In this document: one piece after another, positions 53,080 through 61,814 of the stretch
Layout: every line of letters begins with the position of its first letter
How positions within the stretch are numbered: the first letter of the stretch is position 1
Assembly: GCF_002744735.1 (NCBI RefSeq)
Contig: NZ_KZ319340.1
Span: 186,001 to 250,000 of the forward strand
DNA from: Marinobacter guineae
Lineage (GTDB): Bacteria > Pseudomonadota > Gammaproteobacteria > Pseudomonadales > Oleiphilaceae
DNA length: 64,000 nucleotides
Direction: 5' to 3'
The notes under the pieces: model-generated
Seen by the model: the letters and a program-made list of their open reading frames with translations, nothing else
Databases searched by the model: none
Told to the model about the DNA's origin: nothing
Program-made: the position numbers and the translations under genes

Positions 53080-53966
53080 CCACCGCATCCCTTAAACAAA
53101 CCACTGACACCCAGGCGGAGAACGGCTACAACTTCGCTTACCTGGATGAGCAGACCAAGCGCATGATTCGCAGGTGCCTGTTGAAGGCCGTGGCCGTGCC
53201 CGGCTATCAGGTACCTTTCGGCGGCCGCGAGATGCCTTTACCTTATGGCTGGGGCACCGGTGGCATGCAGGTCACCGCCACAGTGATCGGTGAGAACGAT
53301 GTACTCAAAGTCATTGACCAGGGCGCAGACGACACCACCAATGCGGTCAGCATTCGGCGCTTTTTTGCCCGCACAGCCGGCGTCGCCACCACCGAATCAA
53401 CCCCCGAGGCCAGTGTTATCCAGACCCGTCACCGGATTCCGGAAACGCCGCTCACCCGGGGGCAGATCCTGGTCTACCAGGTACCGATTCCGGAGCCCCT
53501 GCGCTTCATTGAACCGAGGGAAACCGAGACCCGGAAGATGCATGCCCTGCAGGAATACGGGGTGATGCACGTCAAACTGTATGAGGACATCGCCCGTTTC
53601 GGCCATATAGCCACTACCTATGCCTACCCGGTCAAGGTCAACGGGCATTATGTGATGGACCCCTCACCCATACCCAAGTTCGACAACCCCAAGATGCACG
53701 GCAGTCCAGCACTGCAACTGTTCGGCGCCGGCCGGGAGAAACGCATCTACGCTATCCCGCCGTTTACCCGGGTCGAGAGTCTGGACTTCGAGGATCACCC
53801 CTTCGAGATCCAGGGTTGGGATCAGACCTGCGAGTTCTGCGGTTCGGACCACTCCTTTCTCGATGAAGTTGTCACCGACGATGAAGGCGGGCGCATTTTC
53901 ATCTGCTCTGATACCGACTATTGCAACCAGCGCCTCAATACTGGCGCGAGTATGGAGGTCGTATGA
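53076..53966 (+). CDS. phnJ: C-P lyase radical SAM subunit PhnJ
   Basis: The 296-residue protein carries the PhnJ cysteine pattern near its C-terminus: C252-X2-C255-X21-C277-X5-C283 (CEFC ... FICSDTDYC). This holds the 4Fe-4S cluster and the reactive Cys. It performs radical SAM cleavage of the carbon-phosphorus bond, releasing the alkane and ribose-cyclic phosphate. YGVMHVKLYEDIARFGHIATTYAYPV is another conserved block. The stop overlaps phnK by four bases. Confidence 0.96.
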   Translation: MTTASLKQTTDTQAENGYNFAYLDEQTKRMIRRCLLKAVAVPGYQVPFGGREMPLPYGWGTGGMQVTATVIGENDVLKVIDQGADDTTNAVSIRRFFARTAGVATTESTPEASVIQTRHRIPETPLTRGQILVYQVPIPEPLRFIEPRETETRKMHALQEYGVMHVKLYEDIARFGHIATTYAYPVKVNGHYVMDPSPIPKFDNPKMHGSPALQLFGAGREKRIYAIPPFTRVESLDFEDHPFEIQGWDQTCEFCGSDHSFLDEVVTDDEGGRIFICSDTDYCNQRLNTGASMEVV

Positions 53967-54772
53967 CCAACACCGTATTGGCGGCATCTCACGAGGCCCC
54001 GGCCGAGCCGCTGCTGAAAGTGAGCAACCTGCGCAAACTCTATGCCCCCGGCAAGGGTGTTGACGGCGTTGACTTCGAACTCTGGCCTGGCGAAGTTCTG
54101 GGCATCGTCGGCGAGTCCGGGTCTGGCAAGACCACACTTCTGCAGTGTCTCTCCGGCATGCAGACGCCGGACTCCGGGCGGATCGAATACACCGGCAAGC
54201 AGGGCGACAAACTCGACATCTACGATATTACCGAGAGCCAGAGGCGGCTTCTGCTCCGAACGGAGTGGGGGGTCGTTCACCAGCATCCCCGGGATGGCCT
54301 GCGCATGGGCGTCAGTGCCGGCGCCAACATTGGTGAGCGGCTGATGGCCATCGGCGAGCGTCATTACGGCACCCTGCGCTCAACGGGAGAAACCTGGTTG
54401 CGTGAAGTGGAGATCGACATCGCCCGCATCGATGACCTGCCTCGCACTTTTTCCGGCGGCATGCAGCAGCGCCTGCAGATTGCCCGCAATCTGGTGACCC
54501 AGCCGCGGCTGGTCTTCATGGATGAGCCCACCGGCGGTCTGGATGTCTCGGTTCAGGCCCGCCTGCTGGACATGCTTCGCAACCTGGTGGTGGACCTGGG
54601 CCTGTCAGTGGTGCTGGTCACTCATGACCTTGCCGTCGCCCGATTGTTGTCACACCGACTCATGGTCATGCGTGGCGGCAAGGTGGTTGAGCAGGGTCTT
54701 ACCGACCAGATCCTGGATGACCCGCAACATCCTTACAGCCAACTGCTGGTGTCTTCGGTGTTGACCCCGTGA
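53963..54772 (+). CDS. phnK: C-P lyase ABC-type subunit PhnK
   Basis: The ATG at 53963 overlapping the phnJ stop gives 269 residues. Walker A GESGSGKTTLLQCL, signature FSGGMQQRLQIARNL and Walker B LVFMDEPTGGLD are intact. PhnK binds the core complex as an ATPase dimer needed in vivo for phosphonate use. It follows the peptide-transporter ATPase type but has no permease partner, as expected. Confidence 0.94.
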   Translation: MTNTVLAASHEAPAEPLLKVSNLRKLYAPGKGVDGVDFELWPGEVLGIVGESGSGKTTLLQCLSGMQTPDSGRIEYTGKQGDKLDIYDITESQRRLLLRTEWGVVHQHPRDGLRMGVSAGANIGERLMAIGERHYGTLRSTGETWLREVEIDIARIDDLPRTFSGGMQQRLQIARNLVTQPRLVFMDEPTGGLDVSVQARLLDMLRNLVVDLGLSVVLVTHDLAVARLLSHRLMVMRGGKVVEQGLTDQILDDPQHPYSQLLVSSVLTP

Positions 54773-54803
54773 TACCGCACTCTGATCGAACCGGAGAACT
54801 GCA

Positions 54804-55508
54804 ATGACTGTCATGATCCAGGTTAACGACCTGAACAAGCGTTTTACCCTGCACAATCAGGGTGGTGTTTCCTACCCTGTCCTCACCGATGTGTCCTTCG
54901 ACGTCAACGCTGGTGAATGCGTGGTACTTGATGGGCGCTCGGGCTCCGGCAAGAGCACTCTCTTGCGCTCGCTTTACGCCAATTACAAGCCCCAGTCCGG
55001 CCAGCTCCATATTCGGCACCAGGGTGAGCTTGTGGACCTGGTAACGGCAACACCAAGGCAGATCCTCACCATCCGGCGGCAAACCCTGGGGTATGTCAGC
55101 CAGTTCCTGCGGGTTATTCCCCGGGTATCGACCCTCGAAGTGGTCATGGAACCATTGCGAGCTCTGGGCGTAGACAGGGATAGCTGCCGTGAAAAAGCCG
55201 CTGGGTTGCTGCGCCAGCTGAACATACCCGAAACGCTCTGGCACCTCGCTCCCTCAACCTTTTCCGGGGGGGAGCAGCAGCGGGTCAATATCGCCCGGGG
55301 TTTCGTCGTTGACTACCCCATCCTGCTGCTGGATGAACCCACTGCCTCACTGGACGCGGATAACTGCGCCGTGGTGGTGTCGCTTATCCGGCAGGCCCGG
55401 GAGCGCGGCGCAGCCATTGTCGGAATCTTCCACGATGCCGGGCTCCGCGACCACCTCGCTGACCGCCGGATACCCCTGACCAGCCCTGCAAAGGAGGAAG
55501 CCGCATGA
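54804..55508 (+). CDS. phnL: C-P lyase ABC-type subunit PhnL
   Basis: The 234-residue protein has Walker [16 protein letters not shown], the PhnL phrase [22 protein letters not shown], the signature [15 protein letters not shown] and Walker [12 protein letters not shown]. It joins PhnGHI in the first step of C-P lyase. A 31-base gap separates it from phnK, and its stop overlaps phnM. Confidence 0.94.
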   Translation: MTVMIQVNDLNKRFTLHNQGGVSYPVLTDVSFDVNAGECVVLDGRSGSGKSTLLRSLYANYKPQSGQLHIRHQGELVDLVTATPRQILTIRRQTLGYVSQFLRVIPRVSTLEVVMEPLRALGVDRDSCREKAAGLLRQLNIPETLWHLAPSTFSGGEQQRVNIARGFVVDYPILLLDEPTASLDADNCAVVVSLIRQARERGAAIVGIFHDAGLRDHLADRRIPLTSPAKEEAA

Positions 55509-56692
55509 GCGCCATGGACCTGACCCTTGAGCGGCCGCAACTCGAGAGCAATGAATTGCTGCTCACCAATGCCCGCATCGCAACGGAAAACGAGGTCTTT
55601 ACCGGCACCCTCAAGGTCCGGAATGGGCTGATCAGTACTCTGGAGCGGGGCAACACTTCCATAACCGGAGCCCGCGACTGCCAGGGGGCCTACCTGATCC
55701 CGGGACTGGTGGAGCTGCATACCGACAACCTGGAAAAGCATTTTTCGCCGCGGCCGGGTGTGATCTGGCCCAGCCATCCGGCCGTGCTGACCCACGATGC
55801 CCATATTGTATCGTCCGGCATTACCACCGTGTTCGACGCGCTGTCTGTCGGTGATGTTGTCGATGACAGCAATCGCCTGGCTCATCTGAGAACCCTCATT
55901 GACGCCCTTGCCGAAACCCGGAAGGCGGGGATGTTGCGGGCTGATCACCTGTTACACCTGCGCTGCGAAGTCAGTTTTGGCGAGACCCTGAAACTGTTCG
56001 AAGACCTGGTCGATCACCCCCTGCTCCAGCTTGTCTCGGTCATGGATCACACGCCCGGGCAGCGTCAGTTTGTGCGAGAAGACAAGTATCGGCAGTATTA
56101 TCAGGGCAAGCACGGCCTCAGTGATTCTGAAATGGATACCTTTACCCGCAAACGCAAGGAATCCGCCCTCCTGCACAGCGACCGTAACCGCAAGGCCATC
56201 GTTGCCATCTGCCAGGCCCGGGGAATCCCGCTGGCCAGCCATGATGATGCAACCCTGGACCACGTTATGGAATCAGCGGAGTTCGGTATGCGTATTGCGG
56301 AGTTTCCCACCACCCTGGAAGCGGCAAAAGCTTCCCATGACCAGGGATTGCGGGTATTGATGGGTGCGCCCAATATTGTTCGAGGCGGCTCCCACTCCGG
56401 CAACATTGCAGCCGCCGATCTGGCCGCCGCCGGAGTGCTCGACATCCTGTCGTCGGATTACTATCCCGCCAGCATGCTGGACGCGGCTTTTCGCCTTGCC
56501 GCCATGGAAGACAACAATTACGACCTGGCCCGGGCCATTGCCACGGTCACGGCAACCCCGGCACGATCCGCCAATCTCCATGACCGCGGCCTGATCGAGC
56601 CTGGCAAACGGGCAGACCTTGTGCTGGTGGAGCCAAGAGGTCAGTTGCCGGTCATTCACAACGTCTGGCGAAGTGGCGAGCGGGTCTACTGA
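55505..56692 (+). CDS. phnM: alpha-D-ribose 1-methylphosphonate 5-triphosphate diphosphatase
   Basis: The 395-residue amidohydrolase-fold protein has the metal site [18 protein letters not shown] (about residues 70-87), [11 protein letters not shown] and [26 protein letters not shown] precedes the C-terminal [16 protein letters not shown]. It removes pyrophosphate from the triphosphate intermediate before PhnJ acts. It overlaps phnL by four bases, and phnN starts 10 bases after its stop. A fragment of a different phnM lies 2 kb downstream. Confidence 0.95.
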   Translation: MSAMDLTLERPQLESNELLLTNARIATENEVFTGTLKVRNGLISTLERGNTSITGARDCQGAYLIPGLVELHTDNLEKHFSPRPGVIWPSHPAVLTHDAHIVSSGITTVFDALSVGDVVDDSNRLAHLRTLIDALAETRKAGMLRADHLLHLRCEVSFGETLKLFEDLVDHPLLQLVSVMDHTPGQRQFVREDKYRQYYQGKHGLSDSEMDTFTRKRKESALLHSDRNRKAIVAICQARGIPLASHDDATLDHVMESAEFGMRIAEFPTTLEAAKASHDQGLRVLMGAPNIVRGGSHSGNIAAADLAAAGVLDILSSDYYPASMLDAAFRLAAMEDNNYDLARAIATVTATPARSANLHDRGLIEPGKRADLVLVEPRGQLPVIHNVWRSGERVY

Positions 56693-56702
56693 GGAGCTGA
56701 AG

Positions 56703-57329
56703 ATGTCAGGATCAACCGGTCAACAGACCATCGACGCCGGCTCCGGTCGCCTGTTTTACATAATGGGAGCATCAGGCGCCGGCAAAGACACGCTTCTGAA
56801 AGGCTGCAGGGATTGCGCCGACAACGGGTTCAGCCCGCTTGTGGCCCACCGCTATATTACCCGGGAGCCGGATGGCGGCACCGAAAGTCATGTCTGGCTT
56901 TCGGACGCCGAGTTCGAGCAACGGGTAACAATGAATGCCTTCGCCATGCACTGGTCTGCCAATGGTTTTCGCTATGGCATCGGTCGGGAGGTCGACCATT
57001 GGCTGGCCGAGGGTGGCCAGGTGCTGGTTAATGGCTCCCGCGGCTATCTCGATGAGGCGCGGTCACGTTATGGCAGCATGCTTATTCCAGTACTGATCAG
57101 CGTCGATCCGCACCGGCTGCAACGCCGCCTTACGCTGAGGGGACGGGAGTGCGCAGAGGAAATCGAAGCCCGGATCCGCCGCGCCCGGGAACTGGAGCAA
57201 CAGCTTCCTCCGGACTGCCTTGTGATCGAGAACAATGGCACCGTTGAAGCGGCCGTGTCGAGGCTGTTGACCGTAATTGCTGAGACACAAACCAACCGCA
57301 CGCCTTGCGAACTCCACAAGTGCCCATAA
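56703..57329 (+). CDS. phnN: ribose 1,5-bisphosphate phosphokinase
   Basis: From the ATG at 56703 the protein has 208 residues and a P-loop IMGASGAGKDTLLKG (near residue 20) of guanylate-kinase type. HRYITREPDGGTESHVWLSDAEFE and HWSANGFRYGIGREVDHWL follow. PhnN phosphorylates ribose 1,5-bisphosphate to PRPP, linking C-P lyase products to central metabolism. A start 84 bases earlier would lie inside phnM and lacks a ribosome-binding site. Confidence 0.94.
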   Translation: MSGSTGQQTIDAGSGRLFYIMGASGAGKDTLLKGCRDCADNGFSPLVAHRYITREPDGGTESHVWLSDAEFEQRVTMNAFAMHWSANGFRYGIGREVDHWLAEGGQVLVNGSRGYLDEARSRYGSMLIPVLISVDPHRLQRRLTLRGRECAEEIEARIRRARELEQQLPPDCLVIENNGTVEAAVSRLLTVIAETQTNRTPCELHKCP

Positions 57330-57415
57330 CCGCGACTGAAAATAGGCAACAATAGACATTTACAAAACTGGGTCTAACGTTATGCAAGATATTAATCCCG
57401 CGCTCTCCATGGGCC

Positions 57416-57841
57416 ATGGGCCAAGGGCTGAGCCGGCTCTGGAAAGACTTCCGGGTTTGGCTGGCCTCGGCGGCAATCATCATGCTGCTGGCCATTCTCG
57501 ATCCGGAGCAGGCACTGGAGAGCGTACTTTTTGCGACCAATGCGCTTCTTGAGACAGCCCCTTTCCTGGTGCTTTCCATTGCCATTGCCGCCTGGGCTTC
57601 AGCAACAGGCGCAGACAACCTTATTGCACGCGCCTTCACCGGTGCGCCCGGGATGGTGATCCTGCTGGCGGCGATAGCCGGTGGCATCTCGCCCTTCTGC
57701 TCCGGCGGGGTGACATCGCTTCCTGCAGCTCTTGCAGTCTGGGCGCTGGTAAAACCCCGGGTTTTTGGCCTCTATATCGCACTGGCGCTCATCGGCGCCT
57801 TTCTTTCAGGGATTACCTTCCAGCTTTGGAGCATGACATGA
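57416..57841 (+). pseudogene. shortened permease of the DUF318/ArsP-like family
   Basis: The 141-residue product resembles the N-terminal half of DUF318-type permeases (LLETAPFLVLSIAIAAWASATGADNLIARAF, then GGISPFCSGGVTSLPAAL, in place of the usual SPFCSCGVIPL). It then jumps to a tail-like segment WALVKPRVFGLYIALALIGAFLSGITFQLW. The central part with its further spans seems missing, so an internal deletion is likely. The frame is intact with four or so spans, and the next gene overlaps its stop, so a short product may still be made. Confidence 0.6.
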
Positions 57842-58674
57842 CGGCTATCACTATCGATGTTTTGAATGTAATACCAGGCTCTTTGGTGATGGCGCCAGTC
57901 GGCATAACGACCTGTCACGACACGGTAAATTCGGCCAACGTAAAAGGCGCGCGAATTGTGAACGTGTTGATGGAGCCCGAGCTGGGGTTAGGCGCGCTGC
58001 TTCTTGAGGCAGAGAGCGAATCTGTCCAGCTTGCTCATCGGGTTTCTCCGGCCCCGCCAACGGCGGCCTATCCCGAATCAGCGTTTGCACCTCGCCGCAA
58101 TCGCTACACCGAGGCGTCGGACGAGCTGGCGTTTGCCAGCCGTGAAATCGCGGCCACAGCCGGTGGTGGCCTCGCGGGCATCAAGGCGCTTGTGGCTGAG
58201 GCGGAGTCCCGGTTCACCTACGCGCATCCGGAAATACGGTTCAACGATGGGACAGAAAGGGTTCCCTACCTTTCCTGCGGGCTGACGCCGGGCTCCTGTA
58301 TCGATATCCACACTTACCTGGTCGCCAGCCTTCGAGCCGCGGGGTTTGAAGCAGGTTACGTTTACGGTTATTTCTTCTCCCTGGAACGTGGCGGCCTGAC
58401 CAACGACATGCATTGCTGGGTGATCACGAGGCACAAAGGCGAAATACTGGAGTGGGACGTCGCTCACCACATGAAAGCGGGATTGGGTAAAACCCGCCCT
58501 GGCCTGAACCCCCGGCCGGGACATAGAGTGGCTTTCGGCCATTCTCTCGGGCACAGCTACACGACGGGCCAAGGCCAGCAGGTTGAGCTCAAGCTGCTGG
58601 CTGGACCTCTTGCGCGTTCGGACGCTGGCACCTGGGACAAGTGTCAGCTGCGAGCCTTCTCAACAAACAAGTGA
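57838..58674 (+). CDS. transglutaminase-like cysteine-protease-fold protein
   Basis: The ATG at 57838 overlaps the preceding stop (ATGA) and gives 278 residues. The C-terminal two-thirds have the transglutaminase-core triad: Cys in CGLTPGSCIDIHTYLVASLRAAGF, His in TNDMHCWVITRH and Asp in ILEWDVAHHM. The N-terminal 100 residues look like the beta-domain commonly preceding such cores. No signal peptide is visible. The family includes proteases and amidases. Its position at the end of the phosphonate operon, between a shortened permease and a phnM fragment, suggests insertion or rearrangement; a role in phosphonate use is unproven. Confidence 0.75.
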   Translation: MTAITIDVLNVIPGSLVMAPVGITTCHDTVNSANVKGARIVNVLMEPELGLGALLLEAESESVQLAHRVSPAPPTAAYPESAFAPRRNRYTEASDELAFASREIAATAGGGLAGIKALVAEAESRFTYAHPEIRFNDGTERVPYLSCGLTPGSCIDIHTYLVASLRAAGFEAGYVYGYFFSLERGGLTNDMHCWVITRHKGEILEWDVAHHMKAGLGKTRPGLNPRPGHRVAFGHSLGHSYTTGQGQQVELKLLAGPLARSDAGTWDKCQLRAFSTNK

Positions 58675-58945
58675 TTACCTTTACCCCAGACTGTTCCGCG
58701 CGCCTTTTGTCGCAGCAGAGTATGGCCTGCTGCCGCTCGACCAGGCCTGGAAAATGGTCAGCGAGAACCCGGCAAAAGCCGCCGGCCTGCTGGGCACCAG
58801 CAAAGGGCTTATAGCGCCCGGCTTTGACGCCGATCTCCTGCTGTTAAGCGAACTCGATTGCTCGCCGCTGTCACTGCAGGCCACACTGGTGGCTGGGACG
58901 CCGGTTTTCCAGAGTGGCGGGACCAGCACTGTGGGGGGAGGCTAA
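58670..58945 (+). pseudogene. C-terminal fragment of a second phnM-like gene
   Basis: From 58670 the frame encodes SDYLYPRLFRAPFVAAEYGL, QAWKMVSENPAKAAGLLG and KGLIAPGFDADLLLL, the last 90 residues of a PhnM-type amidohydrolase (SDYYYP...LAPG.RADL). It differs from the intact phnM at 55505, where the same region reads [15 protein letters not shown]. All of the metal-binding N-terminal part is absent and no start codon with a ribosome-binding site exists, so this is a relic. It begins inside the stop region of the transglutaminase-like gene. Confidence 0.75.
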
Positions 58946-59005
58946 CGGACAGGTCGAGTTTGTTTGACACTGGTACAGTCCCGGTTGGTGGCCGCACCAG
59001 GGCGG

Positions 59006-61711
59006 TCAGACCTCTTCTCCCGGTCGACCAAACAGGTAACCCTGAAAATTCAGGCACCCATGCTCAACCAGCCACTTTCTCTGCTCTTCCGTCTCGACCC
59101 CCTCGGCGATCACTTCCAACCCCAGGCCTTTGGCCAATCCGACAATGGATTCCACAATCGCCGAACTTGCGAGGTTGGTTGTAACCTCTTGCACAAAGGA
59201 TTGGTCGATCTTGATCTGATCCAGCGGCAGCCGCTTCAGGTAGCTCATGGACGAATAACCCGTGCCGAAGTCATCCAGTGAAAAACGAATCCCCAAAGAG
59301 CGGAGACCCATCATTATTTCTGTGATCCGCTCCGGGTCATCCATCAACAGGCTTTCAGTCACCTCAAGCTTCAACAAGTGTGGCGGGGCGCCGGTCTTCT
59401 CAAGGATCTGCCCCAGCTGCGCTGTAAAACTATCACTCTGAAACTGGACGATACTGACGTTGACGGCAAGACTGAGCCCCGATCTTGCCGGGTCTCTCTG
59501 CCAGGCCGCGAGCCTCTCACAGGCCTGTTCCAGAACCCACAGTCCAATCGGCAGGATCAGCCGGCTTTGTTCAGCTATCGGTATGAAAACAACAGGCGAT
59601 ATCATTCCCCGTTCCGGGTGCCGCCAGCGCAAAAGTACTTCGTACCCAAGCAGCTGGTCCGGATTCCGGATCTGGGGCTGGAAAAACACAACCAGCTGCT
59701 CCTCGGCCAGGGCATTGCGCAACTCTTCCTCGATTAGGACGTGCTGAACAATCTTTTCCTGGATATCGGGATTGAAAAAAGCGATGCGTTTCTCGCCCCG
59801 CAGTCTCGCCCGCTCTTTTGCCTGCTGGGTAGCCTGCTCAGCTCTCTGAACCTGCTGATCAGGCCGTGTATTCCGCCCATCCATCAGGGTAATGCCAATG
59901 CTGATCTCTACTTGTATCCTGTAGTCCAGAACGTCGATCGGACTGGAGAACACCTGAAGAATTTTCTCGGCAACACCCTCTACCGATCGGGCCGCAACCT
60001 CTTGGGAGGAATCGAGATTGACCAGCAGGACAGCAAATTCGTCACCTCCGATTCGGGCCAGGGTATCACTCTCGCGCACCACACGAACGAGCTTCCCGGC
60101 GAGGGACTTCAAAACCAGATCTCCCACTCCGTAGCCCCTGGCATCATTCACGGCCCGGAACTGTTCAATATCGAGATACAAGAGCGCAGCATGGGTGTTC
60201 TGCCGGGTATTCGCTTTGCATACCTCGGAAATCCGCTCTTCAAGCAGTGCCCGGTTTGCAAGCCCTGTCAGCGAATCATAGAACGCCAGTCGGTGGGCTT
60301 CCCGCTCGGCTTCTTTGCGTTTGGTAATGTCGTGAAAGGTACCCACGTAGTTCTGGACAGCGCCAGACCCTCCATAAATCGCGGTGATCGTGAGCCATTC
60401 AGCATAGACTTCGCCAGTCTTGCGGCGGTTCCAGATTTCACCCTCCCACGAGCCCGTTTCCCGGACCCGGGACCAGAGATGATTATAGAATTCAGCATCT
60501 TGCAGACCCGACTGGAGAATACGCGGGCTTTTACCCACGACTTCATGTTCGTCATAGCCGGTAATACGTGAAAACGCCCTGTTAGCGCGAAGTATCAACC
60601 CATTCTCGTCGGTGATCATGATACCGAGGTGTGTCTCGAATGCGGTGGAGGCAATTCGCAGCTCAGCTTCATTGGCCTGAGCCTCGAATTGCAGACTTTT
60701 CCGCTCACGATTTTCTTGAACCAGTTCTTTTTCCACCGATACCCTTCGGTAAAACTGTCTCAGAAAGAACAGGCCAACAACGGCAACCGACAGAACCCCT
60801 GCACCTGAAGCCCAGAGACTGTGTCGCCAGCCCTGCAAAGCAACCGATGTTTTCTCCCCGACAACCACTATATAGGGAGCATCCAGAACCCGTTGAAAGG
60901 CGTAAAACCGTTTCTCGCCATCAATTGGAGACTTGAGAATAGCCTGTTCGCTGTCGGAGCCACTTTCGACAAATCGACGGGTATACAGCTCATTGATGAG
61001 AGCCCCCTGGCGCCCCGGACCCTCCACAACCGCCGGCAGTCGGGCAACCAGCCTCAAAGATTCGTCGATAATCGCAATACTCTGACCTTCAGATAAAGAC
61101 AGCCCTGCCAGGGAGTCGGCAATTACCGCCGGTGATTGGGGCGCGGCAATAACAGCAACGAACTCACCCGTACCAGCACGCAACTTCCTCATTCCCCAGA
61201 TCCAGAGCTCTCCACTGTCAGGATCGGTATACAGTGGTGTAACCAGATCATCGCCCGAGCTTTCATCAAATCGCCGTTTGAGGAACGACCAGCCAGGGAT
61301 CCTTCCCGCATCCTTTTTTGATGAGGAGTGGATGACATTACCTGCCAGATCTGCCACAAACAGCTCGTCAACAAACTCCAGACCGGACAGCTTGTCGTCG
61401 AGCAACTGCTCAATGCTCTCAAGACCGGAGGCCGGGAGAATGTTGGCCTGATAAATCAGGGGCTGGAGAAATCCCGCCAGGGTTCGTAAACCATATCGGG
61501 TGGACAGAAGTTTGTTGGCGACCAGTTCGGCCGCCAGATCGGCGCGGGCTGCAGACCGACTACTCGCCGTTTTTGTAGCCTGGTCATAGTTACTCAATGC
61601 AACGTAGCTCGCTGACAAAACGAGGACGATCAGAGCAAAAACATACAATAAAAGGGGAAGACGGTAAGCTGTACTCACACCCAGTCTGATCTGGTTTTCT
61701 GGTTCTGTCAT
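59006..61711 (-). CDS. membrane-bound PAS-GGDEF-EAL cyclic-di-GMP protein
   Basis: The 901-residue protein has two membrane spans (about residues 17-37 and 295-318) enclosing a periplasmic Cache-like sensor of about 255 residues. A PAS domain follows (about 355-465, GIMITDENGLILRANRAFSRITGYDEHEVVGKSP). Then come a GGDEF domain with an intact GGDEF near residue 554 and an EAL domain with EVLLRW near residue 690 and DDFGTGYSSMSYLKRLPLDQIKID. Both halves keep their core motifs, so it may make or degrade c-di-GMP. It is divergent from the secretion-type ATPase 103 bases away, a likely effector pair. Confidence 0.93.
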   Translation of the reverse strand: MTEPENQIRLGVSTAYRLPLLLYVFALIVLVLSASYVALSNYDQATKTASSRSAARADLAAELVANKLLSTRYGLRTLAGFLQPLIYQANILPASGLESIEQLLDDKLSGLEFVDELFVADLAGNVIHSSSKKDAGRIPGWSFLKRRFDESSGDDLVTPLYTDPDSGELWIWGMRKLRAGTGEFVAVIAAPQSPAVIADSLAGLSLSEGQSIAIIDESLRLVARLPAVVEGPGRQGALINELYTRRFVESGSDSEQAILKSPIDGEKRFYAFQRVLDAPYIVVVGEKTSVALQGWRHSLWASGAGVLSVAVVGLFFLRQFYRRVSVEKELVQENRERKSLQFEAQANEAELRIASTAFETHLGIMITDENGLILRANRAFSRITGYDEHEVVGKSPRILQSGLQDAEFYNHLWSRVRETGSWEGEIWNRRKTGEVYAEWLTITAIYGGSGAVQNYVGTFHDITKRKEAEREAHRLAFYDSLTGLANRALLEERISEVCKANTRQNTHAALLYLDIEQFRAVNDARGYGVGDLVLKSLAGKLVRVVRESDTLARIGGDEFAVLLVNLDSSQEVAARSVEGVAEKILQVFSSPIDVLDYRIQVEISIGITLMDGRNTRPDQQVQRAEQATQQAKERARLRGEKRIAFFNPDIQEKIVQHVLIEEELRNALAEEQLVVFFQPQIRNPDQLLGYEVLLRWRHPERGMISPVVFIPIAEQSRLILPIGLWVLEQACERLAAWQRDPARSGLSLAVNVSIVQFQSDSFTAQLGQILEKTGAPPHLLKLEVTESLLMDDPERITEIMMGLRSLGIRFSLDDFGTGYSSMSYLKRLPLDQIKIDQSFVQEVTTNLASSAIVESIVGLAKGLGLEVIAEGVETEEQRKWLVEHGCLNFQGYLFGRPGEEV

Positions 61712-61814
61712 TAAAACGGCTCACAACCTGTTATTTTTCGAGCACTTGGCGACAGACCAAGCTTGTCACCCCTACACTGTAGCAAAGCTATCAATCTGCT
61801 GATGAGGAATTTCC

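Noticed and set aside
58670..58945. A dihydroorotase or adenine deaminase fragment
   Set aside because: The SDY-x-YP opening followed by LAPG-x-x-ADL fits PhnM better than these relatives, and it sits at the end of a phn operon.
59630..59650. Loss of EAL activity because the motif reads EVL
   Set aside because: The catalytic Glu is retained and EVL is a common variant; other EAL motifs (DDFGTGYSS) are intact, so activity cannot be ruled out.
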